From the NCBI GenBank assembly GCA_041749075.1, contig JBGTBY010000016.1:15617-79616 (forward strand): 64,000 bases of DNA, in the 5' to 3' direction. Shown piece after piece: positions 8,544 through 19,000 of the stretch. Positions within the stretch are counted from its first letter, which is position 1, and each line of letters opens with the position of its first letter. The translations under genes were made by a program, and so were the position numbers. The notes beneath the pieces were generated by a model. The model saw nothing but the letters and a program-made list of their open reading frames with translations. It did not search any database and was not told the DNA's origin. This DNA comes from CAMTWZ01 sp041749075 (GTDB lineage: Bacteria > Bacteroidota > Rhodothermia > Balneolales > HLUCCA01).

Positions 8544-9871
8544 AACCTCAATGTGAAGCTCGTCATGGATCCCGGTTCGCTCTGAACACTGAGGGATCCA
8601 TGATGAAGCCTCATGATTTGTTTCGATAAGCTAAGACCGATGCCACTGCCGGTCTTTTTTGTTGTGAAAAAGGGGATGAAAATATTGGCGATCACCCCAG
8701 GTTCGATTCCAGGACCATTGTCCGACACCCGCATCAGCACGCGCCCTCTTTCATCCAACTGCGCCTGCAACACGATCACACCTTCCGCAGAATCGCTGAG
8801 CGCATCGCGCGCATTCAGAATGAGGTTGATCAGCACTTGTTCGATCAAGTCGCCATCCGCGGTCACTTCCAAACTTTCCGGCTCCACACTTCGAAGCAAT
8901 TGAATGGAACGTCCTTCCAATTCGGTCTCCATCAGCCGACACACATTGTCGAACAAGGATTCGATGCCCACGATCTGGTAATCCGGTTTGGGGATGCGGG
9001 TGAGCTGGCGATAGGTTTCCACGAAATGCAGGAGTCCTTCCGAGCGCCGCTGAATGGTTTCCAGCGCATTCCGGATGTCGCCCAGATCTTCTTTCGCGAT
9101 GGATTCGGTATCGGATATCAGCGTTTTGGATGTGGCCGCAAGCGAGGAAATCGGGGTCACGGAATTCATCATTTCATGGGTGAGAACCCGAATCAAGCTG
9201 TGCCACGCTTCCATTTCCTTCTCTTCCAATTCGCTCTGGATGTTCTGCAACGACACCAGCATCACGTGCCGGTCGCGCAATTTCATTTCCGTGGCGTGGA
9301 TGGATATATGCAGGATGTCGTCTTGATGCGTCGTTTTCACCAAACGGCGTTCACCTGTTTTGATGGATGAGAGCACAGACACAAATTCCGGACTGAAATA
9401 CTCGAACGCGCGGATGGATCTAGGATTCGGATATCTCAGCATCCGCTTCGCCGCTCCGTTGTACAAATCGATCTCCCCATTCTGATCGTAGCTCAGCAAA
9501 CCGATGCCCACGTGCTGAACCACGGTCTGCAAATAATGATAATGTTCTTCTTTCTCCGTGCGGGTCTTCTTGAAATGGGTGATGACCTCAGTGAACGCCT
9601 GATTCAGCTCGGCGAATGAATCTCCACTTTTGGTCGGGAATGTTTGTGTGAAATCCTCATATCGGATGGCACGTAAAAAACGCGACAAATCATGATTGGT
9701 TCGGTCCACAAATCGGAACAGAAGCCAAATTTGGACAAGTACACCAATGGCCAACAGGATGGTGGTGGCGAACAGGTTGGACGCCATGCCCAAGCTCAAG
9801 GCCAAAACAATGGTTCCGGTGAGCAAGCCCAACCGGATGATCATCTGAAATCGGAAATGCTTAAAGACCAT
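8540..9871 (-). CDS. NtrY-like sensor histidine kinase
   Basis: A 443-residue membrane kinase. Two hydrophobic segments (about 10-28 and 30-50) are followed by a HAMP-like linker, a PAS domain (about 105-205), a phospho-acceptor histidine in LTHEMMNSVTPI (near 230), and a HATPase domain with the N-box (LINLILNARDAL), DNGPGI and GSGIGLSLSKQI. It almost lacks a periplasmic sensor loop, so it probably senses the membrane or an internal cue. It follows and overlaps the sigma-54 response regulator by 11 bases, so the two form a two-component pair likely controlling the surrounding ABC export genes. Confidence 0.92.
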   Translation of the reverse strand: MVFKHFRFQMIIRLGLLTGTIVLALSLGMASNLFATTILLAIGVLVQIWLLFRFVDRTNHDLSRFLRAIRYEDFTQTFPTKSGDSFAELNQAFTEVITHFKKTRTEKEEHYHYLQTVVQHVGIGLLSYDQNGEIDLYNGAAKRMLRYPNPRSIRAFEYFSPEFVSVLSSIKTGERRLVKTTHQDDILHISIHATEMKLRDRHVMLVSLQNIQSELEEKEMEAWHSLIRVLTHEMMNSVTPISSLAATSKTLISDTESIAKEDLGDIRNALETIQRRSEGLLHFVETYRQLTRIPKPDYQIVGIESLFDNVCRLMETELEGRSIQLLRSVEPESLEVTADGDLIEQVLINLILNARDALSDSAEGVIVLQAQLDERGRVLMRVSDNGPGIEPGVIANIFIPFFTTKKTGSGIGLSLSKQIMRLHHGSLSVQSEPGSMTSFTLRF

Positions 9872-11228
9872 ATTTTTCGATTCGTCTGTATAAAGCGGCG
9901 CGGGTGAGACCCAATTCGTTCGCCGCTCGGGTGATGTTGCCGTCGTATCGGTCCAATGCTCTGCGGATCACGGTCTTTTCCATGTTTTCCAGATCCATTT
10001 CCTCCAATCCAACCGACCGATGATGGTTGGATGCGATCACATCCGCGGGTTCCAAGACATGCGTTTCACTCATGATCACCGCTCGCTCCATCGCATGCTG
10101 CAATTCACGGATGTTCCCAGGCCATGAATGATTCATCAACGCCGCTTCCGCCCCCACAGACAACATTGGTTCCACTTTTCGATACTTCTTGGCATACGTC
10201 TGAAGGAAATGGCGCGCCAGTTGCAACACATCCTTTCCTCGTTCACGAAGCGGCGGCAAGGAGATTTCAACGGTGTTGATTCTGTATAACAAATCCTGTC
10301 TGAAGGACTTCTCCCTCACCATATCATGGATCGGCATGTTCGTGGCGAAAATGAGTCGGGTGTCAAACGCCACAGGCTTGCTCGACCCCACTCGGGTGAC
10401 TTCCCGATTTTGAATCACCGTCAACAGCTTCGATTGCATGCTCAGCGACAAGTTGCCGATTTCATCCAAGAACAGACTTCCGCCATCGGCCACTTCAAAT
10501 CGGCCTGGGCGCTCATCCCTGGCATCGGTAAATGCACCTTTTGTATGGCCAAACAACTCACTTTCGAAGAGGGACTCGGTGATGGATCCCATATCCACCG
10601 ATAAAAATAATTCGTTCGAGCGTTCCGATCCCCGATGCAACGCCCGGGCAACCAGTTCTTTACCGGTACCATTTTCGCCTAGAATCAACACATTCGCATC
10701 GGTTTTTGCCACTTTCTCAATCATGCGGAACACATCGCGCATGGGAGCCGAAGAGCCGATGATGTCGTGGTATGGCGTATCGAGGTCGCGTGAGAGCTGA
10801 TGTTGCCTTGTGCGCCATTTCTCGACCTCGTGCCGCGTCTCACGAAGCGTGAGCGCCGATGCCAAAGTGGCCAGAAGTTTCTCGTTTTGCCACGGTTTCA
10901 GCACAAAGTCGGTGGCGCCTTCTTTCATTGCCCGAACGGCGGTTTCCACGCCGCCATAGGCCGTCATCAATACAACGACGGAATGCGGATCTCGGTCGCG
11001 GATTTCTTTCAACCAAAAAAATCCTTCATTGCCGCTGGCCACATCCCGCTTGAAATTCATATCCAGAAAAATGACATCAAATTCCTGCTCGTTCAGCAGT
11101 TCGGGTAACATGGCGGGATCGGGTGAGGTGAGCACCGTTTCGACATGCGGTTTAAGAACCATGCGCGCGGCGAAGAGAACATCCTCGTCGTCGTCGATCA
11201 CCAAAATTCGTCCCTTTTTCATAGACAT
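9861..11228 (-). CDS. Sigma-54-dependent response regulator (NtrC/AtoC type)
   Basis: A 455-residue regulator with a receiver domain (VIDDDED; phospho-Asp in VIFLDMNF near 57), an AAA+ domain (about 155-390: Walker A GENGTGKE, sigma-54 contact loop GAFTDA, Walker B GGSLFLDEIG) and a C-terminal Fis-type helix-turn-helix (TRAANELGLTRAALYRRIEK). It activates RNA polymerase bound to sigma-54. It is encoded first in the pair with the kinase at 8540. A perfect 20-base palindrome at 11297-11316, between it and the divergent adaptor gene, is a likely binding site, possibly also serving autoregulation. Confidence 0.95.
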   Translation of the reverse strand: MSMKKGRILVIDDDEDVLFAARMVLKPHVETVLTSPDPAMLPELLNEQEFDVIFLDMNFKRDVASGNEGFFWLKEIRDRDPHSVVVLMTAYGGVETAVRAMKEGATDFVLKPWQNEKLLATLASALTLRETRHEVEKWRTRQHQLSRDLDTPYHDIIGSSAPMRDVFRMIEKVAKTDANVLILGENGTGKELVARALHRGSERSNELFLSVDMGSITESLFESELFGHTKGAFTDARDERPGRFEVADGGSLFLDEIGNLSLSMQSKLLTVIQNREVTRVGSSKPVAFDTRLIFATNMPIHDMVREKSFRQDLLYRINTVEISLPPLRERGKDVLQLARHFLQTYAKKYRKVEPMLSVGAEAALMNHSWPGNIRELQHAMERAVIMSETHVLEPADVIASNHHRSVGLEEMDLENMEKTVIRRALDRYDGNITRAANELGLTRAALYRRIEKYGL

Positions 11229-11296
11229 GATCGGTATGAAGTGAAAAATCCGTGCCGGAATGTGAAATCCGGGTATTCAGGCGGAATATAGCATCG

Positions 11297-11336
11297 ACTG
11301 TCCGATATCGGACAGTATATTGTGCAGGAACGGACA
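11297..11336 (+). promoter_or_regulatory. 20-bp perfect palindrome plus half-site (putative activator site)
   Basis: ACTGTCCGATATCGGACAGT at 11297-11316 is perfectly palindromic, and a further CGGACA half-site lies at 11331-11336. The core TGTCCG-N4-CGGACA, the half-site spacing (32 versus 33 bases) and the distance from half-site to the -24 box (37 bases) match the cluster at 2976. Confidence 0.7.
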
Positions 11337-11367
11337 ACTTCAAGGTGATATATTGCCCCGTTCGGGT

Positions 11368-11383
11368 TGGCACAGGAATTGAA
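11368..11383 (+). promoter_or_regulatory. Candidate sigma-54 -24/-12 element
   Basis: TGGCACAGGAATTGAA matches TGGCACRNNNNTTGCW except A for the -12 C. It sits 27 bases before the adaptor ATG, placing +1 next to the start codon. A ribosome binding site (AGGAAGG, 11386-11392) lies between them and would be left out of such a transcript, so either the mRNA is leaderless from this promoter or another promoter is also used. Confidence 0.5.
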
Positions 11384-11394
11384 ACAGGAAGGAC

Positions 11395-12645
11395 ATGGAT
11401 CGAAAAATCGAGAAGAAAACGTTTACCGCGAAGAATGTTGCCTTATATGGCGGACTAATTGCCGTAGTGGCGTTTATAGCCTATCAGTTCATCTGGGCTG
11501 ATACCAGCCGACGTTTGAATGTCGAAATGGATCGACTCACGGTCTCTACAGTAGAAACTGGAGAGTTTCAGGAATTCATCCCAGTGAATGGGACGGTCAT
11601 CCCTATCCGCACGATTTATCTGGATATGGTGGAAGGTGGACGTGTCGAACGATTGTTTGTGGACGGTGGCGAACTGGTCCGCGCCGGGGATACGCTCATG
11701 GTTCTAGGAAACAACAATCTGCAGTTGGATGTGTTGAACCGCGAATCGCAGACCTTGGAACAGATCAACAATTTGCAGAACACACGTCTGGCTTTGCAAC
11801 AAGAACGATTGAGTCTGAGAAACCAAGTACTCACCTTGGAAACCGATTTGCTGACCCGTCGCCGGAATTTCGAGCGCGACAACGTATTGATGGAGCGGGA
11901 ACTGATTTCGGAACATCAGTTCTTGGAATCGAAACAGTTGTATGAGCAAATATTACAACGCCGCGATCTGGTGAAAGAACAAATTTCTTTGGATTCCCTC
12001 GCGACAGAGAATCAATTGAAGTTCATCGACGCGTCTCTCATCCGCATGCAAAGCAATCTGAGGTTGGTTACGAGGAGCACGGATTATCTGGTGGTTCGGG
12101 CGCCGGTCACGGGTCAGCTCACATCCATCAATGCGGAAATCGGTGAGAATAAGAACCGGGGCGAACGCATCGGACAAATCGATGTGCTGGATGGGTATAA
12201 AGTTCGCGTGGGGATCGATGAACATTATATTTCCCGCATCCAATCGGGTCAGGCAGGCAGTTTTGACTTCGCAGGACAATCGTACACCTTGACCATCACG
12301 AAAATTTATCCGGAAGTGCGAGAAGGCCGCTTCGAAGTGGATATGGAATTCCAAGGAACGGTGCCCGAAGGCATCCGTCGCGGACAAACCCTTCGTGTTC
12401 GCTTAGCGATCGGCGATTTCAGCGAAGCGATGCTTTTGCCTCGAGGCGGGTTTTTCCAAGCCACCGGTGGAAACTGGGTGTTTGTGTTGGATGAAGGTGG
12501 CCAAACCGCATCCCGCCGCCCCATCCGCATTGGTCGGCAAAGCCCGATCTTTTATGAAATTCTGGACGGCTTGCAACCTGGTGAGCGCGTCATCACATCT
12601 TCTTATGACACATTTGGCGATAACGAACGACTCATTCTTCAATAA
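11395..12645 (+). CDS. HlyD/MacA-like periplasmic adaptor
   Basis: A 416-residue membrane-fusion protein. It has one N-terminal membrane anchor (about 18-37), a first lipoyl half (VEGGRVERLFVDGGELVRAGDTLMVLG read in parts), a long coiled-coil hairpin (about 110-215, rich in Q, L and E), the second lipoyl half (VVRAPVTGQLTSINAEIGE, near 235) and a beta-barrel/membrane-proximal end. Such adaptors bridge inner-membrane transporters and outer-membrane channels. It is followed nine bases later by its ATPase and is preceded by the palindromic operator and sigma-54-like box. Confidence 0.92.
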   Translation: MDRKIEKKTFTAKNVALYGGLIAVVAFIAYQFIWADTSRRLNVEMDRLTVSTVETGEFQEFIPVNGTVIPIRTIYLDMVEGGRVERLFVDGGELVRAGDTLMVLGNNNLQLDVLNRESQTLEQINNLQNTRLALQQERLSLRNQVLTLETDLLTRRRNFERDNVLMERELISEHQFLESKQLYEQILQRRDLVKEQISLDSLATENQLKFIDASLIRMQSNLRLVTRSTDYLVVRAPVTGQLTSINAEIGENKNRGERIGQIDVLDGYKVRVGIDEHYISRIQSGQAGSFDFAGQSYTLTITKIYPEVREGRFEVDMEFQGTVPEGIRRGQTLRVRLAIGDFSEAMLLPRGGFFQATGGNWVFVLDEGGQTASRRPIRIGRQSPIFYEILDGLQPGERVITSSYDTFGDNERLILQ

Positions 12646-12654
12646 ATACCTCCT

Positions 12655-13350
12655 ATGATCAAAACAGTCAACCTCAAAAAGTTATATACCACAGAAGAGG
12701 TGGAAACCACCGCTCTGAACAACGTGAACCTCGAAATAAAGCAAGGGGAATTCGTCGCGATCATGGGTCCGTCGGGTTGCGGAAAATCCACCTTGTTGAA
12801 CATCGTGGGATTATTGGATAATCCATCCAGCGGTGAGTATTGGTTTTTGGACCAAGAAATTTCAAAGATGTCGGAGCGTCAGCGAGCGAACATCCGCAAA
12901 CAGAACATCGGATTCGTGTTCCAGAGCTTCAATCTGATCGATGAGCTCACGGTATTTGAAAACATCGAACTACCGCTGATCTACCAAGGTGTGTCGTCTT
13001 CCGAGCGCAAAACCCGTGTTGAAAAAGTGATGGAGCATATGCAGATCTCGCATCGCTCGGGTCACTTTCCGCAACAACTATCGGGCGGACAACAGCAACG
13101 TGTGGCCATTTCCCGCGCCGTGGTTGGTGAGCAAAAATTGATTCTCGCGGATGAACCGACCGGTAATTTGGATTCGAAGAATGGTGAGGAAGTGATGAAA
13201 CTCCTCACGCAATTGAATGATGCCGGTACGACGATCGTGATGGTGACGCACTCGAACATCGATTCGGAATACGCCCATCGCATCATCCATCTGTTCGACG
13301 GACATGTGGTGAGCGAAAACTACATGGAGAAGCATAAGGCAATGGCGTAA
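12655..13350 (+). CDS. LolD/MacB-type ABC transporter ATPase
   Basis: A 231-residue stand-alone ATPase with Walker A (GPSGCGKST), Q-loop (VFQSFNLIDELTVFENIELP), signature LSGGQQQR, Walker B (LILADEPTGNLD) and the H-loop (VTHSN). It has the usual length and the strong similarity to LolD/MacB/FtsE expected of partners for FtsX-type permeases. It is the only ATPase in the locus and so probably powers the permeases at 2, 3073 and 5557 with the adaptor just upstream. Confidence 0.95.
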   Translation: MIKTVNLKKLYTTEEVETTALNNVNLEIKQGEFVAIMGPSGCGKSTLLNIVGLLDNPSSGEYWFLDQEISKMSERQRANIRKQNIGFVFQSFNLIDELTVFENIELPLIYQGVSSSERKTRVEKVMEHMQISHRSGHFPQQLSGGQQQRVAISRAVVGEQKLILADEPTGNLDSKNGEEVMKLLTQLNDAGTTIVMVTHSNIDSEYAHRIIHLFDGHVVSENYMEKHKAMA

Positions 13351-13362
13351 ATTGTCGGCCAC

Positions 13363-14481
13363 ATGGCCGGACTTTATCTCCACATTCCTTTCTGCCGGCA
13401 AGCCTGCAGCTACTGCGATTTTTACTTCGTCACGAAAGCCGACAAGATGTCGGTTTTCGTGGATGCGTTGAGCGCGGAGATCCGCGCGTCGCAATGGGAT
13501 CATGCCATCCATACCATTTATTTCGGAGGCGGAACGCCTTCCCGATTACCGATTCCTGAGCTGGCGCGAGTTTTCGAAGCCTTGCATGAACGATTCGATC
13601 TGAGCGCCATAGAAGAAATCACGTTGGAAGCGAACCCGGATGATGTGTCCGCCGCATATCTCGCGGACCTGAAATCTCTGGGTGTCACGCGCCTGAGCAT
13701 GGGGGTGCAGAGTTTCTCGGAAGAGCGATTGCGGTTCATGAATCGCGCACACAACTCAGAAGAAGCCAAGAAATGTCTGCAATTACTGAATGAAGCGGGC
13801 TTCAAGACATGGACAGCGGATCTGATCTATGGAAATCCGGGTCAGTCGGTTGAAGATCTTCGCACGGATATCAACACATTACTTTCGTTCAATCCGCCGC
13901 ATGTTTCCGCATATGCGCTCACGATCGAGCCGCGCACGAGATTAGGCAAACAGGTCGAATTGGGCAAGTTGATGGAGACCGATGATGGGATGGTGGCCGA
14001 GCACATGGATGTCGTTGCTGAAATGCTCGCCATAGCCGGATTACAGCGCTATGAAGTGAGCAACTTTTCCAAGCCAGGTCACGAAGCCGTGCACAACAGC
14101 AAGTATTGGACGCACGAGCCCTACTTGGGATTTGGTCCGGCGGCACATAGTTTCGATGGGGCGCGGCGATGGTCAAACGTGCGGGATTTGGCCAGGTACG
14201 TGGCGTCGGGAGGATTCTTACAGCGCGACGATCTCGAAACATTGACCACGACCCAGTTGGCGGAAGAACGACTGTTGATGGGGTTGCGCACTCGGGAAGG
14301 ACTTACCCGAACCGAGCTTCGGGAACGGTACCGCTACGAGTTGGGGGCGGGGCAGGAGGGGGTGGTTCGACGAATGGTTCAGCAAGGCCTACTGACCGAT
14401 GATGGAAACCGCATCTGTCTCACATCCGCTGGTTATCCTCTTGCGGATGCCATCACATTGAACATCACAGCAGAATCCTGA
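13363..14481 (+). CDS. hemW: HemW, radical SAM heme chaperone
   Basis: A 372-residue radical SAM protein with the cluster motif CRQACSYC (CxxxCxxC) near the N-terminus, GGGTPSRLP, the EANPDDV segment and a HemW C-terminal domain. It is often annotated as oxygen-independent coproporphyrinogen oxidase-like, but the short N-terminus and absence of the HemN extension fit HemW, which delivers heme to respiratory proteins. It starts 12 bases after the ATPase and could be read with it. Its 3' end overlaps the convergent Wzi-like gene by 17 bases. Confidence 0.9.
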   Translation: MAGLYLHIPFCRQACSYCDFYFVTKADKMSVFVDALSAEIRASQWDHAIHTIYFGGGTPSRLPIPELARVFEALHERFDLSAIEEITLEANPDDVSAAYLADLKSLGVTRLSMGVQSFSEERLRFMNRAHNSEEAKKCLQLLNEAGFKTWTADLIYGNPGQSVEDLRTDINTLLSFNPPHVSAYALTIEPRTRLGKQVELGKLMETDDGMVAEHMDVVAEMLAIAGLQRYEVSNFSKPGHEAVHNSKYWTHEPYLGFGPAAHSFDGARRWSNVRDLARYVASGGFLQRDDLETLTTTQLAEERLLMGLRTREGLTRTELRERYRYELGAGQEGVVRRMVQQGLLTDDGNRICLTSAGYPLADAITLNITAES

Positions 14482-16069
14482 CGCCGCCCGAGGTGTAGAT
14501 ATTGGTCACATCCACACCGATGTACCGAATTCCGGGGATGGAGGCTTCCTGGTATTGATAATTGTAGGCGCGGATGTAGCGGGCTTCGCCATAGACTTGG
14601 ATCCATCTCCAACTGGTTTTGACCTCAACCCCTGCCATCAGGTCAACCCAATGCCGCTCGAACGTGGTTGCGAACAGAGTGTAATAGTAGTCGTTGTTCC
14701 GAACCGCGCGTTCTCCGAAAAATCCGATGCGATGCCGCTTGTTCAGAAATGCGATGTTCAGGAACTGACTGCTTCCGCCGGGTCCGACACCCGAGCCGAT
14801 CACCTGCCCTTTGTTCGTGTACCCATGGCGCACCACGTGATGCGAATACCAGGATGGAGATGGACGGAATGAGCGTGTGGCTGTGAATTCGGTCTGGGTC
14901 ATTTCCGCATGAATCAACACATCCAACCCGAAATAAAACGGCAATTGTTTTTGGGCTCCGATCACATAGGCGCGGGTGTGTTCGGGTATTTCCAAGAAAT
15001 CGGCCGGACTTTTCGCCATTTCCTCGCGTCCGTATTCGCCATACACTTCCACACCCGATTCTGGTTGGACATACCTGAAAAAGAACGATGCTTTTCGGTC
15101 GCGTACGTCCTCCTCAAATGGATCCACAGTAAATCCGAACGGCTGTCGACGATGGGGCTGGAAGGGGGATAGATAATCGGTCCAGCCTCTCATCGACCTA
15201 GAGTAGGCCATGTCGGTGACCGCGGTGCCGAGGGTGAGTCCGGGCGTCCATTTGGGCTGCCAAGCGAGCACATATCCCATCAGCACACGATGATCATCTG
15301 GTCTTTTGCGGAAAAAAAATCGGGATAGCCCCGCTGTGTCTTCATTTCTGGGATCCAGTTTCGAGTTTTCCAATTTCCCGATGATGTACTGCGCTTCGAA
15401 TCGACCGACCGGTGTCGCTATAGGTTTTTTTGTATTTAGCGTGACATGCAAGAATCCGGGGGCGTTGTTGGTCATTAGAAGACTGTTTCGGATTCCGGGT
15501 CCCCACCACAGATGTTCTGTGGATGCGCCAATCGACACATCTTTCCAATGAAAGCGGATGGATGATTGCCCGGGTAATAGCTTTTGGGTCGGCTTATATC
15601 CGAGCCGTTCCGGCGTGTCGATGTTGTTCAACACATGTTCGAAGTAGATGCGCCAGAAATAGACGTCATATTCGACCGGAAACGTTTGAAAGGAGTCCAA
15701 CTCAGCCGTAACGAGTTCGGGTTTGAACTGGACCGAAACGCGGCCATCGTCATAATAGAATCCACCAGATAAATACGTTCCTAAACCTTTACCGGGAATG
15801 CGGTTTCCAAGGTTATTCCCGTGCCTGTTTTCGGAATTATGCATGAATCCGAATTCGACCGGAAGGATGGTCACCGAACTGTACCCATCCCGTTTACCGA
15901 TCAAAGGTCTATGTATCGGAAGGATGGTGAACGACGCGACACTCGTATCACGCCCGGCCATTTGGTCGAACCTCGCCCATTGCGAATCGACACTGCCAAC
16001 GGGAAGCGTTTGTGCGCGCAATCCCGTCGACAGTAGACAGATCAGCAATGGAAGAACGAGGCGTTTCAC
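14465..16069 (-). CDS. Wzi-like outer-membrane beta-barrel protein
   Basis: A 534-residue protein with a signal peptide (MKRLVLPLLICLLSTGLRAQ) and a body of alternating aromatic strands typical of the capsule-assembly Wzi family (for example SIRFHWKDVSIGASTEHLWWGPG and MGYVLAWQPKWTPG). Wzi is an outer-membrane barrel that helps attach capsule or exopolysaccharide to the cell. It lies nine bases after the tricorn-like protease gene, in a minus-strand run that also includes a porin. Family call good; the polysaccharide is unknown. Confidence 0.8.
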   Translation of the reverse strand: MKRLVLPLLICLLSTGLRAQTLPVGSVDSQWARFDQMAGRDTSVASFTILPIHRPLIGKRDGYSSVTILPVEFGFMHNSENRHGNNLGNRIPGKGLGTYLSGGFYYDDGRVSVQFKPELVTAELDSFQTFPVEYDVYFWRIYFEHVLNNIDTPERLGYKPTQKLLPGQSSIRFHWKDVSIGASTEHLWWGPGIRNSLLMTNNAPGFLHVTLNTKKPIATPVGRFEAQYIIGKLENSKLDPRNEDTAGLSRFFFRKRPDDHRVLMGYVLAWQPKWTPGLTLGTAVTDMAYSRSMRGWTDYLSPFQPHRRQPFGFTVDPFEEDVRDRKASFFFRYVQPESGVEVYGEYGREEMAKSPADFLEIPEHTRAYVIGAQKQLPFYFGLDVLIHAEMTQTEFTATRSFRPSPSWYSHHVVRHGYTNKGQVIGSGVGPGGSSQFLNIAFLNKRHRIGFFGERAVRNNDYYYTLFATTFERHWVDLMAGVEVKTSWRWIQVYGEARYIRAYNYQYQEASIPGIRYIGVDVTNIYTSGGVRILL

Positions 16070-16078
16070 GGATGGGGG

Positions 16079-19000
16079 TCAGTTCCGGTTCGATTTGTCC
16101 GGATACGACGGAGGAGCAGGTAACTTTTTCGCGGTTTCCAATTCTTTCAGGATTTCCTCGATACCGCGGATCAATTGCTGATCGGTGCCCGTGAATTCTT
16201 TATAAGGATCGTTATCGACGATGATGTCGGGATCCACGCCATATCCTTCGATAATCCATTCAGATCCATCGATGCTGTACAATGCGGATTCGGGCTTGTT
16301 CAGCGATCCCCCATCCACAAACGGAAGGCTTCCCCAGATGCCGACCACACCGCCCCAGCTCCGTTTTCCGACCAATTTTCCGAGTCCGGATGCGCGGAAA
16401 CGATATGGGAAAATATCCCCATCCGATGCGGAGAATTCATCCATCAAGGTGATCATCGGTCCGGGCATCACGCCACCTGGGTTCGGGGTCGCGGCGCGAT
16501 CGCGGGCCCTCGACATCATGATCGCTTCGCGACGCAAGCGTTCGATGAGCATTGGCGAGACGTTACCACCTCCGTTTCCGCGGACGTCGATGATCAACGC
16601 TTCTTTGTTTAACTGCGGGTAGTAATATTTGATGAACTCGTTCAAGCCGGTCGGACCCATATTCGGCACGTGGATGTAGCCCACGCGTCCGTTCGTGGCC
16701 GCTGTGACTTTCTCAATATTCGTGCTCACCCAATCGAAATACCGAAGCTGGGATTCATCACCAATCGGCTTCACGGTCACCTGTCGAGCACCTTGCGGAT
16801 TCGGACGCGAATTCACGGTCAGAATCACCGGTTTGTCGACCGTTTGGATGAACGCTTCTTGGATGTTCGTCATCGTGTTCACGGCTTTTCCATTCACCGC
16901 GATGATGAAATCACCTGCGTTCACATTCACACCCACTTCGGTGAGGGGCGAGCGACGATTGGAGATCCAGTTTTCGCCACGGTAGATTTTCTTGATCTGA
17001 ACATAGCCGGAGCGGTCGCGAACGAGATCCGCGCCAAGCAAGCCCATTGGAATGCGTGGGGCGGATGGGATGTCGCCACCACCCACATAGGCATGACCCG
17101 CGTTCAGTTCCCCGATCATTTCTCCAAGGATGTAGCTCAGATCGGCGCGCGAGTTGATGCCGGCGATCCAAGGCTGATACGAATCGCGAACGGCCACCCA
17201 ATCCACGTTATGCATATTCGGATCGTAGAAGAAATCCTTCATCTGGCGCCAGCTTTCATGGAACACCTGATTCCACTCGGCGCGGCGATCGAGATGCATC
17301 TGCAACCCGGACACATCCACTTTCGCGGTCAAATCCACAGTCGCTTTCGGGAGATCGATGATCGAATACGCACCCTGCTTGACGACAATCATTTTCTTTC
17401 CATCCGCCGAAACAGTATAGCCATTGATGGTGCCCAGATTGGTCTCTTTCTGGTCTTTCAAATTGTACAACAAAAACTGCGCCTGTGTATCGGTGCGGCC
17501 ATTTCTCATATAATAGACCGCATCGCCGATCACTGTCAGATTGTAATAGTTGGATGCGGGCCCTGGCAAAACGGTGACCCGATTTCCGATCCCATCCACA
17601 TCCACTTTGTTCGCTGTTGCGGCAGGTTTGACCTCCGCCGCGTTCACTTCGTCATGTTTTGGCGCGAAGGGCGAGGGCGTGTCCTTCGACAGTGTGACGA
17701 AATAAATACGATTCATATCGGTATAGACATGGTTCCATTCGGTTTGCGAATAAATGGGGTTGAAATCACGCCCCGATATGAAAAACAGATACAATCCATC
17801 CGAACTGAAGGTGGGCGAACCGGAGTTATACCATGTATCAGTCACCGGCCATGCTTTTTTCTGATCCACCGAATACAACATCACGCGGCCGTTTGTGAGA
17901 TGCTCATTTCGCGAGTAGGTGATCCATTTCGAATCGGGGGACCATGAGAAATTGCGGATGTCCCACGACTCGGCCCGATCCACAACCGTGATCGCTTTTG
18001 TGGCCACATTCAGAAGATTCAGGCGCATCGCGCGGTCGCTGAACAAGATGAATTTCGAGTCGGGTGACCAGCTCAGATCGAACTTATAGGTTCCGCCACC
18101 GGACGTGAGTTGAACCGCAGCAGAAGATCCATCCTGCGCCACGCTCCATACCTCATCGGTACCCGAGGCATCGCTGATGTAGGCGATGGATTTCCCATCC
18201 GGCGACCATGCCGGGCTCCGATCGTGCACACCCGAGGAGTTTGTAAGATTCCGCGTGATGCCGTTTTTGGCCGGGACCGAAAACAGATCGCCACGGGCCG
18301 AGAACACGACGCGACTTCCATCCGGGGCCAAATCACCACCGGCGATGGATTCGTGAACCTTTACCAAACCATCGCGCGACGAGGCGAAATCTTCGCGGAT
18401 ATGAACCGGAACGCGGGTGGCGCGCTCGGTCGCTAAATCGAAGCGCCATAACCATCCCGCTTGCTCGAACACGATCGCGTTATCACCGATGGACGGAAAT
18501 TTGATATCGAAATTGGTATACGTTGTGAGCTGACGCGTTTGCTTCGTGGCGGTGTCGTACACGAACAAGTTCATTTTTTCGGACGCATCGCGATCGGACA
18601 AATAGTAGATCCGATTTCCTTTCCACATCGGGATGATGTCTTGCTGCGTGTTGTTCGTAATGTTTTCAACGGATTTCGTTTCGAAATCGAACACCCATAT
18701 ATCGTCGGCCATGCCACCGCGATATCGTTTCCAGGTGCGGAATTCGCGGAATACGCGATTGTAAGCCATTTTTTTGCCATCATCGGAAAAACTCATGAAT
18801 CCGCCGCGAGGCACCGATAATTGGGTGGCGATATCGCCATTCAGCGGAGCGGAATACAAGGATCCGATGAAATCATTGAAGGTGTGCATGCGCGAGCGGA
18901 AGATCACGGATTGTCCGTCGGCAGACCAATCCATCACGATGTTATTCGGGCCCATGCGATCGGTCACATCGTCGCGACCAAGAGTTGCCGTGTAGGTGAT

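Noticed and set aside
16670..17947. Long plus-strand open frame of 425 codons
   Set aside because: It lies entirely antisense to the tricorn-like protease, whose motifs and composition are convincing; the product is His/Arg/Ile-rich with no domain.
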